Shown: one piece after another, positions 55,309 to 64,000 of the stretch | Layout of the letters: every line of letters begins with the position of its first letter | Position numbering within the stretch: position 1 is the stretch's first letter | Assembly (NCBI GenBank): GCA_015075305.1 | Contig: JABTUS010000006.1 | Span: 310,001-374,000 of the forward strand | DNA from: Opitutaceae bacterium | GTDB taxonomy: Bacteria > Verrucomicrobiota > Verrucomicrobiia > Opitutales > Opitutaceae | Direction of reading: 5' to 3' | DNA length: 64,000 bases | Translations under genes and position numbers: made by a program | The notes under the pieces: model-generated | The model's input: the letters and a program-made list of their open reading frames with translations, nothing else | What the model was told of the DNA's origin: nothing | Database searches by the model: none

Positions 55309-55955
55309 GCGCGAACGAAGGGGTTGGAGGATTTTTCGACGTTCACGGTGGTGGCCGGGCCATGTCCCGGATAGATTGCGGTGTCGCCCGGCAGCGTGTA
55401 GATCTGCGATCGTATTGAATTCATCAATACCGATGTGCTTCCACCGGGCAGATCGGTCCGCCCGACGCTTCCGGCGAAAAGGGCGTCTCCGACGAAGGCG
55501 GATTTGGATTTGGCGAAATAGAAGAGGACGTTGCCAGCGCAGTGGCCGGGCACATGCCGGACCTCGGCCGGCATTCCAAGCGCGTGCAGGACGTCGCCCT
55601 GCTTGAGCCAGGCATCGACGCGGATGGGTTCGATGTTGAAGGATCGTCCCATGAATCGTCGCATGACCTCCGGGTTTTCGATGAGCTCGCGATCATCCGG
55701 GTGGGCGAGCACGCGCGCCTGGGTGTTTCTCACGACTTCGGCGCCCCCCTGCGTGTGGTCCCAATGGCCGTGAGTGAGCCAGAGCTCATTCAGTGCCACC
55801 TTTTCAGCGGAGAGAATGGGTTGCACCTGATCCCAGATGTCGCCTGGTGCGTCGATGAGAATCGCATGGCCGCTGGCGGGATCGGTCAGCAGGTAGGCGT
55901 TGGTCAGTATCGGGCCGGCCGGCAGGACATGCAAGTGCATCGCGGCCGATGACAT
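55305..55955 (-). CDS. Metallo-beta-lactamase-fold hydrolase (glyoxalase II-like)
   Basis: The 216-residue protein has the binuclear metal motif WLTHGHWDHTQGG (HxHxDH), a third ligand in RHVPGHCAGNV, the aspartate in FVGDALFAGSVGRTD, and the last histidine in IYPGHGPATTV. The GRTD and PGHG features match the glyoxalase II / YcbL-like group, so a thioester hydrolase is likely, but the substrate is not fixed. I chose the ATG at 55955; 55940 (MHLHVLPAGP) is an equally good start. It leads the minus-strand chain to ribD, rdgB and the membrane protein. Confidence 0.88.
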   Translation of the reverse strand: MSSAAMHLHVLPAGPILTNAYLLTDPASGHAILIDAPGDIWDQVQPILSAEKVALNELWLTHGHWDHTQGGAEVVRNTQARVLAHPDDRELIENPEVMRRFMGRSFNIEPIRVDAWLKQGDVLHALGMPAEVRHVPGHCAGNVLFYFAKSKSAFVGDALFAGSVGRTDLPGGSTSVLMNSIRSQIYTLPGDTAIYPGHGPATTVNVEKSSNPFVRA

Positions 55956-56049
55956 GTTCCCCGCGCGGATCGGCAATCACAAAGGGCGTTTCCGGGAGTG
56001 AATCGCCACTTGCCAGCGGCGGGGGGCGTTTGGCAGGCTGGCGGGCTTT

Positions 56050-57159
56050 ATGTCGACGCTTACGTTTGCCGTTCTTCCCGGAGACTACATTGGACCGGAG
56101 GTTATGAATGCCGCCATGCGGGTGCTCTCGCATGTCGCGAAGCAGGAGCGGCTCACGCTGGAGTACAAGTTCGCGGACGTGGGTGGCGCCGGCATCGACA
56201 ATCATGGCAAGGCGCTGCCGGATTCCACGCTGGAACTGTGCAGGAAGAGCGACGCCATTTTGTTCGGTTCGGTTGGCGGTCCCAAATGGGAGAAGCTGCC
56301 GCCCAAGGAGCAGCCCGAGCGCGCGGCCCTGCTGCCGCTGCGCAAGGCCTTCACGCTGTTTGCCAACATCCGCCCGGGTCTGCTCTACAAGGATCTCGTC
56401 GACGCGTCGCCGCTGAAGGCGGAACGCATTCCCAATGGCATCGACATCGTCTGCATCCGGGAACTCACGGGCGGGATCTATTTCGGCCAGCCGAAGTCAA
56501 CAACGACGCTGGAAAATGGCGAACAGGAGGCGGTCGACACGATGATCTACAAGACATCGGAGATCGAACGCATCGCTGAGGTCGCCGCGGTGACAGCACG
56601 CGCGCGCGGGAAACGGGTGACTTCCGTCGACAAGGCCAATGTGCTCGAGACGTCGGTCCTCTGGCGCAGGACGGTCACGGAGTATTTCGCGAAAAAGCAT
56701 CCGGACCTTTCGCTGTCCCACATGTATGTCGACAATGCCGCGATGCAGCTTGCGCGCGACCCCAACCAGTTCGACGTGCTGTTCACCGAGAACATGTTTG
56801 GCGACATCCTTTCCGATGAGATGGCCGTAATCTGCGGCTCGCTCGGCATGATGAGCAGCGCGTCCCTCGGCGTCGGGCACAATCGCTTCGGCAAGCCGTT
56901 CGGCCTGTACGAGCCCGCGGGCGGCACTGCGCCGGACATCGCCGGGAAGGGCGTCGCCAATCCCTGTGCGCAGATTCTTTCGGCGGCGCTCATGCTCCGC
57001 TACAGCTTCGGACTCGACGCCGTGGCCGCGCGCATGGAGGCGGCGGTGCGCCGGACGGTGACCATCGACGGTGTGCGCACCGGCGACATCGCTTTCGGCC
57101 GGCCGAGCGTCGGCACGGAGGCGATGGCCGATGCTGTCATCGCCAATCTGAAGCATTGA
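56050..57159 (+). CDS. leuB: 3-isopropylmalate dehydrogenase
   Basis: The 369-residue protein has the expected motifs: VLPGDYIGPEVMNAAMRVL, LLPLRKAFTLFANIRPG with substrate arginines, RELTGGIYFGQP, the lysine of SVDKANVLETS, NQFDVLFTENMFGDILSDEM with metal-binding Asp residues, and EPAGGTAPDIAGKGVANP for NAD binding. It oxidises 3-isopropylmalate in leucine biosynthesis. leuA and leuCD are not in the window. It is divergent from the metallo-beta-lactamase-fold gene. Confidence 0.96.
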   Translation: MSTLTFAVLPGDYIGPEVMNAAMRVLSHVAKQERLTLEYKFADVGGAGIDNHGKALPDSTLELCRKSDAILFGSVGGPKWEKLPPKEQPERAALLPLRKAFTLFANIRPGLLYKDLVDASPLKAERIPNGIDIVCIRELTGGIYFGQPKSTTTLENGEQEAVDTMIYKTSEIERIAEVAAVTARARGKRVTSVDKANVLETSVLWRRTVTEYFAKKHPDLSLSHMYVDNAAMQLARDPNQFDVLFTENMFGDILSDEMAVICGSLGMMSSASLGVGHNRFGKPFGLYEPAGGTAPDIAGKGVANPCAQILSAALMLRYSFGLDAVAARMEAAVRRTVTIDGVRTGDIAFGRPSVGTEAMADAVIANLKH

Positions 57160-57216
57160 AGCCCGGTCCAGTCCGTTCACGGGTGCCGCAGTTGAACACC
57201 AATTCCAGAATTTTCC

Positions 57217-59922
57217 ATGACATCCGCTGAGGTTCGCCAGTCGTTTCTCGATTTCTTTGCGAGCAAGGGACACACGATCGTGCCGTCGTCGTCGCTGCTC
57301 CCCGATTCGCCCGGCCTGCTTTTCACCAATGCCGGGATGAACCAGTTCGTGCCGATTTTCCTCGGCGACCGCGCACCGGACGTGTCGACCTGGGCGGGTG
57401 TGCGTCCGGGCATGAACACCCGCGCCGCGGACACGCAGAAATGCATCCGCGCCGGGGGAAAGCACAACGACCTCGAGGACGTGGGCTTCGACACGTACCA
57501 TCACACGATGTTCGAGATGCTCGGGAACTGGTCCTTTGGCGACTATTTCAAAAAGGACTCGCTCACCTGGGGCTGGCACCTGCTGACGAAGGTCTGGGGC
57601 ATTCCGGCCAAGCGGCTGTTCGCCACCGTCTATGCTCCAAACAAGGCGAAGGGAGATCCGGCGGAGTTCGACCAGGAGGCCTATGATATCTGGGCCGGGC
57701 TGTTTCGCTCGGAAGGGCTCGATCCCTCAGTCCATATTGTCCACGGAAACAAGAAGGACAACTTCTGGATGATGGGCGACACGGGTCCCTGCGGCCCGTG
57801 TTCGGAGATCCATTTCAACCTGCTTCCGCGCGACGATGAGGCGGCGGGTAGGGCCAATGTAAATCAGTCCAGCCCGCGCTGCATCGAAATCTGGAATCAC
57901 GTCTTCATCCAGTTCAACGCCAATGCCGACGGAACCTTCTCGCCCTTGGCGGCGAAGCACGTCGACACGGGCATGGGCTTCGAGCGCGTCGCTGGCATTC
58001 ATGCGACGACACGCGGCTTCAAGGATTTTTCGGCGGAGCCGTCGAACTACGAGGCGGATGTCTTCGCCCCGCTGTTTGCAAGAGTGGCGGCGCTTTCCGG
58101 CAGGACCTATGGACGCACCGTTCCATCGAAACGCGAAGGCCTGAGCGAGCAGGAGGAGACCGACATTGCGTTCCGCGTGCTCGCCGATCACGCTCGGACG
58201 ATCAGTTGCGCCATCGCCGATGGCATTCTTCCCGGCAACGAGGGGCGCAACTATGTCATTCGCCGCATTCTGCGGCGCGGCATTCTCTACGGGGCGAAGA
58301 TCGGACTTCGGACGGGCTTCTTCGAGCAACTGGTCGCGCCTGTGGTTGAGAGCCTCGGAAAGGTGTTTCCCGAGCTGGTCGCCCAGCAGGATGTCGTGCG
58401 ACGCGTGATACGCAGCGAGGAGGAAAGCTTCGGTCGCACGCTCGAGCGCGGCCTGGTGGAGTTCAAGCGCGCGGCCGGAGCGTCGCGCATTTCCGGCGCG
58501 GACGCCTTCCGGCTGTACGACACGTACGGGTTCCCCCTCGACATGACGCAGCTCCTTGCGGCCGAGCGCGGGATTTCCGTGGACGCCGCGGAATTCGAGG
58601 TCGAGATGGAGAAGCAGCGTGAACGCGGGCGGGCGGCGCAGAAAAAGGAGATCGTCGTTGCGGCCACGGAAGGTGAATCCACGGATTTCACGCCGACGCG
58701 CTTCCTTGGTCATGCGGAGACGCATGCCCGCGCGACGCTCGAGGATGTTGTCGCTTCCGGTGGCGACGTGTTTCTGGTCTTCGATCGCACGCCGTTCTAC
58801 GCGGAGATGGGTGGCCAGGCCGGAGACACGGGCTCGGTGCTGATCGACGGCAGGCTTGTGCCTGTGGCCGACACGGTGAAGGACAAGGCGGGACGCTTTT
58901 TGCACAAGCTGTCGGTCCCGGCGGACGGCGCGCTGGATGCAGCGACATTCGTGAAGGGCGCGCATGCGGAGCTGTCGATCGACGTTGTCCGCCGCCGCGC
59001 CATTTCCCGCCACCACTCGGCGGCGCACCTGATCCACTGGGCGCTGCGCAAGGTGCTGGGCACTCATGTGCGCCAGGCGGGTACGTCAAAGACGCCGGAT
59101 CGCATGCGTTTCGACTTCAGTCACTTTGAGGCGACGACGCCCGAGCAGTTGCGCGAGGTCGAGCATCTCGTGAACGAACGCGTGATCGACAATGCGAAGG
59201 TAGAGACTTACGAGACCGATTTCGACAAGAAGCCCGAGGGGACGCTGGCCTTCTTCGGAGAGAAGTACGGCAAGGTTGTGCGCGTGGTCGACATCGGCGG
59301 ATTCAGCCGCGAACTGTGTGGCGGCACGCATGTGACCACGACAGGAGAGATCGGCATCATCAAGATTGTCGCGGAAATGGCGATTGCCGCGGGCACTCGA
59401 CGCATCGAGGCGGTCGCCGGGCAGGCTGCGATCGACAGCATAACGCATCACGACGCGCAGTTGAAGGCGCTCGGCGCCAGGCTCAACGCTGGTCCGCTCG
59501 ACATCGTGGCGAAGCTCGACTCCCTGCTTGCGGCCAAGTCGGAGGCGGAGCGCAGATTGAAAGCCTTTGAACAGAAGGCGGCGGCGGGGCTGGCGGATGA
59601 ATTGATTGCCGGGGCAACGCGCGAGGACGGTCTGGCCTTCATTTCCGCGGTGGTTGCCGCTGAGAGTCCGGAGGCGCTTCGCTCGCTCGGATCCCAGATC
59701 AGCGCGCGCCTCGGAGAGGGCGTGGTGCGCCTGGGCGCGGCGATAGGGGACAAGGCGACGGTGGTCGCGTTCTGCTCGCCCGCGGCGATCAAGGCGGGAC
59801 ACCAGGCGGGAAAGATCATTTCTGAACTTTCGGCGAAACTGGGAGGCAGGGGCGGAGGAAAGCCGGACTTTGCGATGGGCGGCGGCAAGGATGTCGCCAG
59901 GATGGCCGACGCCTTCCGCTGA
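57217..59922 (+). CDS. alaS: Alanine-tRNA ligase
   Basis: The 901-residue protein has the class II aminoacylation core (FFASKGHTIVPSSSLLPDSP, TFHHTMFEMLGNWSFGDYF-like DTYHHTMFEMLGNWSFGD, GDTGPCGPCSEIHF), the tRNA-recognition region, an editing domain with zinc ligands (SRHHSAAHLIHWALRKVLGT and ELCGGTHVTTTGEIG), and the C-terminal C-Ala domain ending GGRGGGKPDFAMGGGKD. It charges tRNA-Ala and clears misacylated Ser/Gly. It follows leuB by 57 bases. Confidence 0.97.
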   Translation: MTSAEVRQSFLDFFASKGHTIVPSSSLLPDSPGLLFTNAGMNQFVPIFLGDRAPDVSTWAGVRPGMNTRAADTQKCIRAGGKHNDLEDVGFDTYHHTMFEMLGNWSFGDYFKKDSLTWGWHLLTKVWGIPAKRLFATVYAPNKAKGDPAEFDQEAYDIWAGLFRSEGLDPSVHIVHGNKKDNFWMMGDTGPCGPCSEIHFNLLPRDDEAAGRANVNQSSPRCIEIWNHVFIQFNANADGTFSPLAAKHVDTGMGFERVAGIHATTRGFKDFSAEPSNYEADVFAPLFARVAALSGRTYGRTVPSKREGLSEQEETDIAFRVLADHARTISCAIADGILPGNEGRNYVIRRILRRGILYGAKIGLRTGFFEQLVAPVVESLGKVFPELVAQQDVVRRVIRSEEESFGRTLERGLVEFKRAAGASRISGADAFRLYDTYGFPLDMTQLLAAERGISVDAAEFEVEMEKQRERGRAAQKKEIVVAATEGESTDFTPTRFLGHAETHARATLEDVVASGGDVFLVFDRTPFYAEMGGQAGDTGSVLIDGRLVPVADTVKDKAGRFLHKLSVPADGALDAATFVKGAHAELSIDVVRRRAISRHHSAAHLIHWALRKVLGTHVRQAGTSKTPDRMRFDFSHFEATTPEQLREVEHLVNERVIDNAKVETYETDFDKKPEGTLAFFGEKYGKVVRVVDIGGFSRELCGGTHVTTTGEIGIIKIVAEMAIAAGTRRIEAVAGQAAIDSITHHDAQLKALGARLNAGPLDIVAKLDSLLAAKSEAERRLKAFEQKAAAGLADELIAGATREDGLAFISAVVAAESPEALRSLGSQISARLGEGVVRLGAAIGDKATVVAFCSPAAIKAGHQAGKIISELSAKLGGRGGGKPDFAMGGGKDVARMADAFR

Positions 59923-59955
59923 TCGCGACACGCGCGCATTCCGGCCCGGTTCCCG

Positions 59956-61062
59956 ATGCCAGCCGCATCACCACCTGCTGATTCCGCGTTCAAGCACTGG
60001 TTCAATGAGGCCCGGTATCGCGGCATAGCCGACCTACTTGGTTCGGCATCGCGGGGTTTCAACCGGCGGAGGTTTCTTGCGGTCACCCTCACGGGTCTCG
60101 ACGAGTGTTCGCTCATGGAGCGGCTCCGCCGCACGGCCATGGCGTATCAGGCCTCGCTGCCCGGCGCGTACCGGGACAAGCTTGAGGTGCTGCGCGGGGT
60201 GGCGCCACAGATGGGCCATGCGTTCGTTGTGATTTCGATCGGAGATTTTGTGGCGAGGGAGGGACTGGACGATGCCGTGCATTCCCTCGAGGCGCTGCGG
60301 GAAATCACGCGCCATGGCTCATCGGAGTTCGCCGTGCGTCCCTTTCTTCAGCGCGACCTGAAGGGCACGCTGGCGATCATGGACAGGTGGGCGCATGACG
60401 AGGATGAGCATGTCCGTCGCCTCGCTTCGGAAGGAAGCCGCCCACGACTGCCCTGGGGACTTCGATTGACCGAACTGGTGAAGGACCCGGGCCCGACTGC
60501 GCCGATCCTCGAGGCGCTGAAGCGGGATTCGTCTTTGTATGTCCGCAAGTCGGTCGCCAACCACCTGAATGACATTACCAAGGATCATCCCGAGGCGGTG
60601 ATGGATCGGGTGGAAGGCTGGGACCGTTCAAACGCCGGGACAGCATGGATTGTGCGTCACGCCCTGCGAACCCTGGTCAAGCGCGGTGACGGGCGCGCGC
60701 TCGCGATCATGGGAGTCGAGCCGAAGGCGGCGGTCAGCGTGGAGACTTTTTTGGTGAAACCGCTGCGGGTTCGCCTTGGCGGAAGACTGGAACTGCTGGC
60801 GGAAATACGCTCAAGGTCACGCAAGGAACAGGCGCTGATCGTCGACTATGTCATTCACTACGTTAAGGCGTCGGGAGAACCGTTTCCGAAAGTCTTCAAG
60901 TGGAAAGCCACGAAGCTGAAGCCGGGGGAAACAATCTGTCTTTCCAAGAGCCAGGAGATTCGGGATTTCTCGATTCGACGGCACCATGCCGGACGCCACA
61001 AGGTGGAGCTGCAGGTCAACGGCGCCCGGCTGGCGTCAGGTGAATTTTTTCTGTTGCGCTGA
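59956..61062 (+). CDS. AlkC-like DNA glycosylase with C-terminal Ig-like domain
   Basis: The 368-residue protein is a HEAT-like repeat protein of the DNA alkylation repair superfamily. The segment DEHVRRLASEGSRPRLPWGL (about 155-174) is the AlkC-type signature, followed by YVRKSVANHLNDITKDHPEA. From about residue 255 a beta-rich domain (VKPLRVRLGGRLELLAEIRS to the end) matches the Ig-like domain known from a subset of AlkC proteins. AlkC removes 3-methyladenine without base flipping. It lies 34 bases after alaS. Confidence 0.85.
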   Translation: MPAASPPADSAFKHWFNEARYRGIADLLGSASRGFNRRRFLAVTLTGLDECSLMERLRRTAMAYQASLPGAYRDKLEVLRGVAPQMGHAFVVISIGDFVAREGLDDAVHSLEALREITRHGSSEFAVRPFLQRDLKGTLAIMDRWAHDEDEHVRRLASEGSRPRLPWGLRLTELVKDPGPTAPILEALKRDSSLYVRKSVANHLNDITKDHPEAVMDRVEGWDRSNAGTAWIVRHALRTLVKRGDGRALAIMGVEPKAAVSVETFLVKPLRVRLGGRLELLAEIRSRSRKEQALIVDYVIHYVKASGEPFPKVFKWKATKLKPGETICLSKSQEIRDFSIRRHHAGRHKVELQVNGARLASGEFFLLR

Positions 61063-61147
61063 AGCTGTGCCAGCGTGGAGCGGACGCTTGAGAAGTTGCG
61101 CAACCCCCGTAAGGTGACGACACGAGATTTTTCGAAAAACCATTGCC

Positions 61148-61606
61148 ATGCCGACGATTTCCTACAGCGCTCCCGACCTGACCCAGCACCCCCCGCGCAG
61201 TGCGCGGGTGAGACTCGCTGGATTTGTCCATCTCTGCCGTCTCCTCGACAAATGCCGGGCGCATGCGCATGGCAAGCTGGGCGAGTACGTCTTCCCGTGT
61301 CCGCTGGACAAGCGATTCTTTTCCTTCACCGGCATCGATGCGCAGGCGTTCCTTGATGCGGTCAAGGCGGGACGAAACGACACGGAGATGGCGGTTTGGG
61401 TTAATGAGCACATGAAACCCCTGCGCCTGCCGCACGAGATCGAAGCCTGGTCGCGATGGCTGGAGAATCTGGCTCCCGGGGACAGGCAGCGGCACCTGGG
61501 ATTCTCCGAGGGCATCGAGAAACTTGCGCCGGGGCGCGATGACATTCGCACGACGTTTGACCGTCTTGACCTCGACGACTACGTGAGTTTCGGCGGCAGG
61601 GGCTGA
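61148..61606 (+). CDS. DUF5069 family protein
   Basis: The 152-residue soluble protein has the DUF5069 pattern: PPRSARVRLAGFVHLCRLLD followed by KCRAHAHGKLGEY, then LDKRFFSFTGIDAQAFLDAV and WLENLAPGDRQRH. The function of the family is unknown. It sits between the AlkC-like gene and ispH, with only four bases to the ispH start. Confidence 0.85.
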   Translation: MPTISYSAPDLTQHPPRSARVRLAGFVHLCRLLDKCRAHAHGKLGEYVFPCPLDKRFFSFTGIDAQAFLDAVKAGRNDTEMAVWVNEHMKPLRLPHEIEAWSRWLENLAPGDRQRHLGFSEGIEKLAPGRDDIRTTFDRLDLDDYVSFGGRG

Positions 61607-61610
61607 GGCC

Positions 61611-63377
61611 ATGACATCCCCGCCGCTCCTCCACGCCGTGCTGGCGTTCGATGCGAACAACCGCCTTGCGGTGCGCCGCCTCGGCAGCAGGAACGGCCTG
61701 GCATTTTCGGGCACGGACATTGCGATGGCGACGCAGCGGCTGGAAGGCTCCTTCACGGAGCACACGGTGCCGGTTGAACGCTTCTCAGTTGATGCTGGAG
61801 GCAGGAGCCATCGCGCCTGGCTGACACAGGTTTGCGGCGAACCGGCGGATTCCGAGATCAAGTTCGCATCCATTGATGCACTGCTGGCGGTGCCGGACTC
61901 ACTGGCGCCTTCATTGAAGGCGATGCTCGAGGGTCTCGATCCGCATCTGGTCGAGATTCCCTACCTGCATCTCGGCGAGGCCGATTTCATCTACAAGTTT
62001 CGTCCCGAGAAGGAGCGCAACCCCGGCAGCTATGCGCGCGACGATCGTTCAAGCGCGCTGTACCAGTCGAAGCTATGCGATGCGATCAAGCTGCTGACCC
62101 GCCGGCATGAGCGGACGGCGACAACGCCGGTGACGCTTGATTTTGGCCCGGTGGAGTACGTGATTCCCAGCCACTTCGGCTTCTGCCTCGGGGTGAAGAA
62201 TGCGATCGAGCGCGCCTACGAGACCCTGGCTGCGAATCCCGGACGCCGGGTGTTCATGCTGTCGGAGCTCATTCACAATCCGTTTGTGAACGAGGACCTG
62301 CTGGCGCGCGGCCTGCGCTATCTCCAGACCGACAAGGGCGTGCCCTACACCGCGCGCGGGCGCCCGCATTCGCCGGGGGAGACAGCGCCGCTTCTGTGGG
62401 ACACGCTGACGGCGGATGACATCGTCATCATCCCCGCGTTTGGCGCGACGGACGAGGACAAGGCCCGTCTGGTGCGGAAGGGCATCGCGGTGTACGCCCA
62501 CGACGCCACCTGCATGCTCGTGGAGAAGGTGTGGAAGGCGGCTCGAGCGTACGGGAGAAGTGGATACACGGTGGTGATCCATGGGAAGCACGAGCACGAG
62601 GAGACCAAGGCGACGTTTGCGAACACGCGCCGCCACGCGCCGGCGGTGATTGTGCGCAATCTTGAGGAGACGCGCCTGCTGGCGGAGATCATCGAGAGCC
62701 GCGATCCCGCGGTGCGCGCGCGCTTTCACACGGTGTTCGCGGGCAAGCACACGCGGGGATTCGATGTGGACCGCGACCTTCAGCGCGTCGCCGTCGTGAA
62801 CCAGACGACGCTGCTCATGAACGAGACGCGCGAGATCATTCAATTCCTTCGGGACACGTACCTTCGCGCGCACGGGCCTGATGTGCCCGGGCAGCCGGCG
62901 AGGGTGGGGGGCAGCGGCAGGAACGACACGCTCTGCTATGCGACGCAGGTGAACCAGGACGCACTGGCGCGCGCGCTGGAGCAGCCGCTTGACGCGGCGT
63001 TTGTCATCGGAGGGAGAAATTCGTCGAACACCTATCAGCTTTACCGCGTGTGCGAGCAGCGCCTGCCCGGACGCGCCTTCTTCATCCAGAGTGAAACCAG
63101 CATTGTTTCCCGTTCGGCCGTGGAGCACTACGTGTTTCCATCAAGCGGCCCAATCGCGGGCAGGGGCGGCCATGTCGAGAAGCACCGCCTGTGGGCCAAT
63201 GACGATCTATCACCAAAGCGCGTCCTGGTCACGGGCGGGGCGTCCTGCCCCGATGGGATCATCCAGCAGGTCGTGGCCCGCATAAACGCGCTCTGGCCTG
63301 ATGCCTCGATCCGACCGATTGATGATGTGCTGGCGGATCTGCGTGCGCGAATCGGAGACGAAGCGATAGAAGCCTGA
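61611..63377 (+). CDS. ispH: 4-hydroxy-3-methylbut-2-enyl diphosphate reductase with N-terminal extension
   Basis: The 588-residue protein carries a full IspH/LytB core from about residue 165: Fe-S cysteines C192 (FGFCLGVKNAIERA), C301 (HDATCMLVEKV) and C442 (TLCYATQVNQ), plus IGGRNSSNTYQL and GGASCPDG (C546). It is the larger plant/cyanobacterial-like type. IspH makes IPP and DMAPP in the last MEP-pathway step. About 150 residues precede the core; they are colinear, without internal stop, and do not look like IspH (LLHAVLAFDANNRLAVRRLG; LVEIPYLHLGEADFIYKF). Their function is unknown. Confidence 0.93.
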   Translation: MTSPPLLHAVLAFDANNRLAVRRLGSRNGLAFSGTDIAMATQRLEGSFTEHTVPVERFSVDAGGRSHRAWLTQVCGEPADSEIKFASIDALLAVPDSLAPSLKAMLEGLDPHLVEIPYLHLGEADFIYKFRPEKERNPGSYARDDRSSALYQSKLCDAIKLLTRRHERTATTPVTLDFGPVEYVIPSHFGFCLGVKNAIERAYETLAANPGRRVFMLSELIHNPFVNEDLLARGLRYLQTDKGVPYTARGRPHSPGETAPLLWDTLTADDIVIIPAFGATDEDKARLVRKGIAVYAHDATCMLVEKVWKAARAYGRSGYTVVIHGKHEHEETKATFANTRRHAPAVIVRNLEETRLLAEIIESRDPAVRARFHTVFAGKHTRGFDVDRDLQRVAVVNQTTLLMNETREIIQFLRDTYLRAHGPDVPGQPARVGGSGRNDTLCYATQVNQDALARALEQPLDAAFVIGGRNSSNTYQLYRVCEQRLPGRAFFIQSETSIVSRSAVEHYVFPSSGPIAGRGGHVEKHRLWANDDLSPKRVLVTGGASCPDGIIQQVVARINALWPDASIRPIDDVLADLRARIGDEAIEA

Positions 63378-63456
63378 CCCAGGGCTGGGGACGCCGGATC
63401 CGCTGATGCTCCATCAAGAGCGCACGGGGACGGCCCCGCGACCGATGGACATGAAC

Positions 63457-64000
63457 CTACCAGTGAGCGTAGTCGCCTTTTTCCAGACCTGAGGCGAATT
63501 CAACCAGCAGCTGGACGCAGCGCTCCACGTCCTCAAGATCGACCATCTCGCTTGGCGTGTGCATGTAGCGCAGCGGAATGCTGACCAGACCGGTGGCAAC
63601 CCCGGCGCGACCGACTTGTATCGCGCGCGCGTCGGTCCCGGTCGGGCGGGGATCAGCCTCGATCTGGTGGGGAATCTTCAGGATCTCTGCTGCCTTCAGG
63701 AGTCGGTCGAAGACCCGGGGATTGATGTTTGCCCCGCGGCACAGGATCGGCCCGCCGCCGAGTTTGGTCTCCCCGTACTTGCGGTTGTCGCAGTCGGGGT
63801 GATCGGTGGCGTGTCCGACATCGACCGCGACGGCGATGTGGGGATTGGCTGCGTACACGGCGGTGGTGGCGCCACGCACGCCAATCTCCTCCTGGGTAGT
63901 GGCGACGCTGACGACTTTGGCTGCGAGTTTCTTCCGGCGTTTGGAAAGTCTGATGAGTGTTTCGCCGACGATGTAGGCGCCCACCTTGTCATCGAATGCC
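63457..64000 (-). CDS. M42 family metallopeptidase (aminopeptidase), 5' end cut by window edge
   Basis: About 180 C-terminal residues are present. Signatures are AFDDKVGAYIV at the cut edge (metal-bridging Asp), SVATTQEEIGVRGA with the catalytic Glu pair, AVDVGHATDHPD, and the final RYMHTPSEMVDLEDVERCV with the last metal histidine. These are the features of the M42 glutamyl/deblocking aminopeptidases (FrvX/YsdC type). It is convergent with ispH. The start lies beyond 64000. Confidence 0.93.
   Translation of the reverse strand, partial: AFDDKVGAYIVGETLIRLSKRRKKLAAKVVSVATTQEEIGVRGATTAVYAANPHIAVAVDVGHATDHPDCDNRKYGETKLGGGPILCRGANINPRVFDRLLKAAEILKIPHQIEADPRPTGTDARAIQVGRAGVATGLVSIPLRYMHTPSEMVDLEDVERCVQLLVEFASGLEKGDYAHW

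Noticed and set aside
55956-56049. FMN riboswitch for the ribD operon
   Set aside because: The gap is under 100 bases and lacks the conserved RFN element segments.
57727-59067. 446-residue open frame antisense to alaS
   Set aside because: Lies within alaS, whose motifs are unambiguous.

Overview
The window is GC-rich chromosomal DNA (low sixties per cent by eye) from a bacterium that is most likely a member of the Opitutaceae (Verrucomicrobiota). This placement is inferred from gene style, not from a marker tree. The clues are two very large TonB-dependent receptors of the type these bacteria carry in many copies, a type-II pseudopilin with the FTLIELLTVIAIIGI head, a Tat-exported Gfo/Idh/MocA oxidoreductase, a secreted cyclophilin-immunoglobulin fusion, a DUF5069 protein, and an mcsA-mcsB-clpC operon. 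Most start codons lack a recognisable Shine-Dalgarno sequence. There is no rRNA, phage, insertion sequence or CRISPR array. One tRNA gene, tRNA-Pro(CGG), is present.

Layout. 1-3.1 kb (minus): cbb3-type oxidase operon ccoN, a di-haem ccoO, a small membrane protein and a gene cut by the window edge. 3.2-6.4 kb: MarR regulator plus DUF488 gene, divergent from a PLP sulfur-amino-acid enzyme, a Cys-rich mini-protein and a GST-like protein, with a palindromic operator over the shared promoter. 6.4-6.8 kb: a repeat-rich stretch with two hairpin elements that show a compensatory base change. 6.8-8.1 kb: ECF sigma factor divergent from a DoxX-like membrane protein. 8.1-13.3 kb (minus): STN-type TonB receptor followed by the cyclophilin-Ig protein. 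13.8-18.1 kb: small membrane protein with a strong terminator, oxidoreductase, orphan modA, queH, and a secreted protein with two TonB-C-like domains. 18.2-23.5 kb (minus): CBS-type Mn pyrophosphatase and pyruvate dehydrogenase pdhA-pdhB-pdhC; pdhB carries an apparent one-base frameshift near its 3' end. 23.7-31.7 kb: pseudopilin, ilvE, mcsA-mcsB-clpC with terminator, and a secreted transglutaminase-like protein. 31.8-33.7 kb (minus): CNNM/CBS protein and lgt.

34-37.7 kb: second large TonB receptor. 37.9-45.2 kb: a five-gene Cus-type Cu/Ag efflux operon with two extra metal-site proteins, then a CopD-like membrane protein. 45.9-49.3 kb: an anaerobic sulfatase-maturase-like radical SAM enzyme, a secreted TIM-barrel-like protein, and a doubtful small basic ORF. 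49.4-51.5 kb: AT-rich leader, AbiEi/AbiEii type IV toxin-antitoxin pair, and tRNA-Pro. 51.6-56.0 kb (minus): an overlapping chain of metallo-beta-lactamase-fold hydrolase, ribD, rdgB and a polytopic membrane protein. 56.0-63.4 kb (plus): leuB, alaS, AlkC-like glycosylase, DUF5069 protein, and ispH with an N-terminal extension. The right edge cuts an M42 aminopeptidase gene.

Functionally the window mixes housekeeping (PDH, leuB, alaS, ribD, ispH, lgt), protein quality control (McsAB-ClpC), copper handling (Cus operon, CopD-like protein, alongside the copper enzyme cbb3 oxidase) and outer-membrane uptake. The only clear mobile-type cargo is the AbiE pair beside the tRNA.
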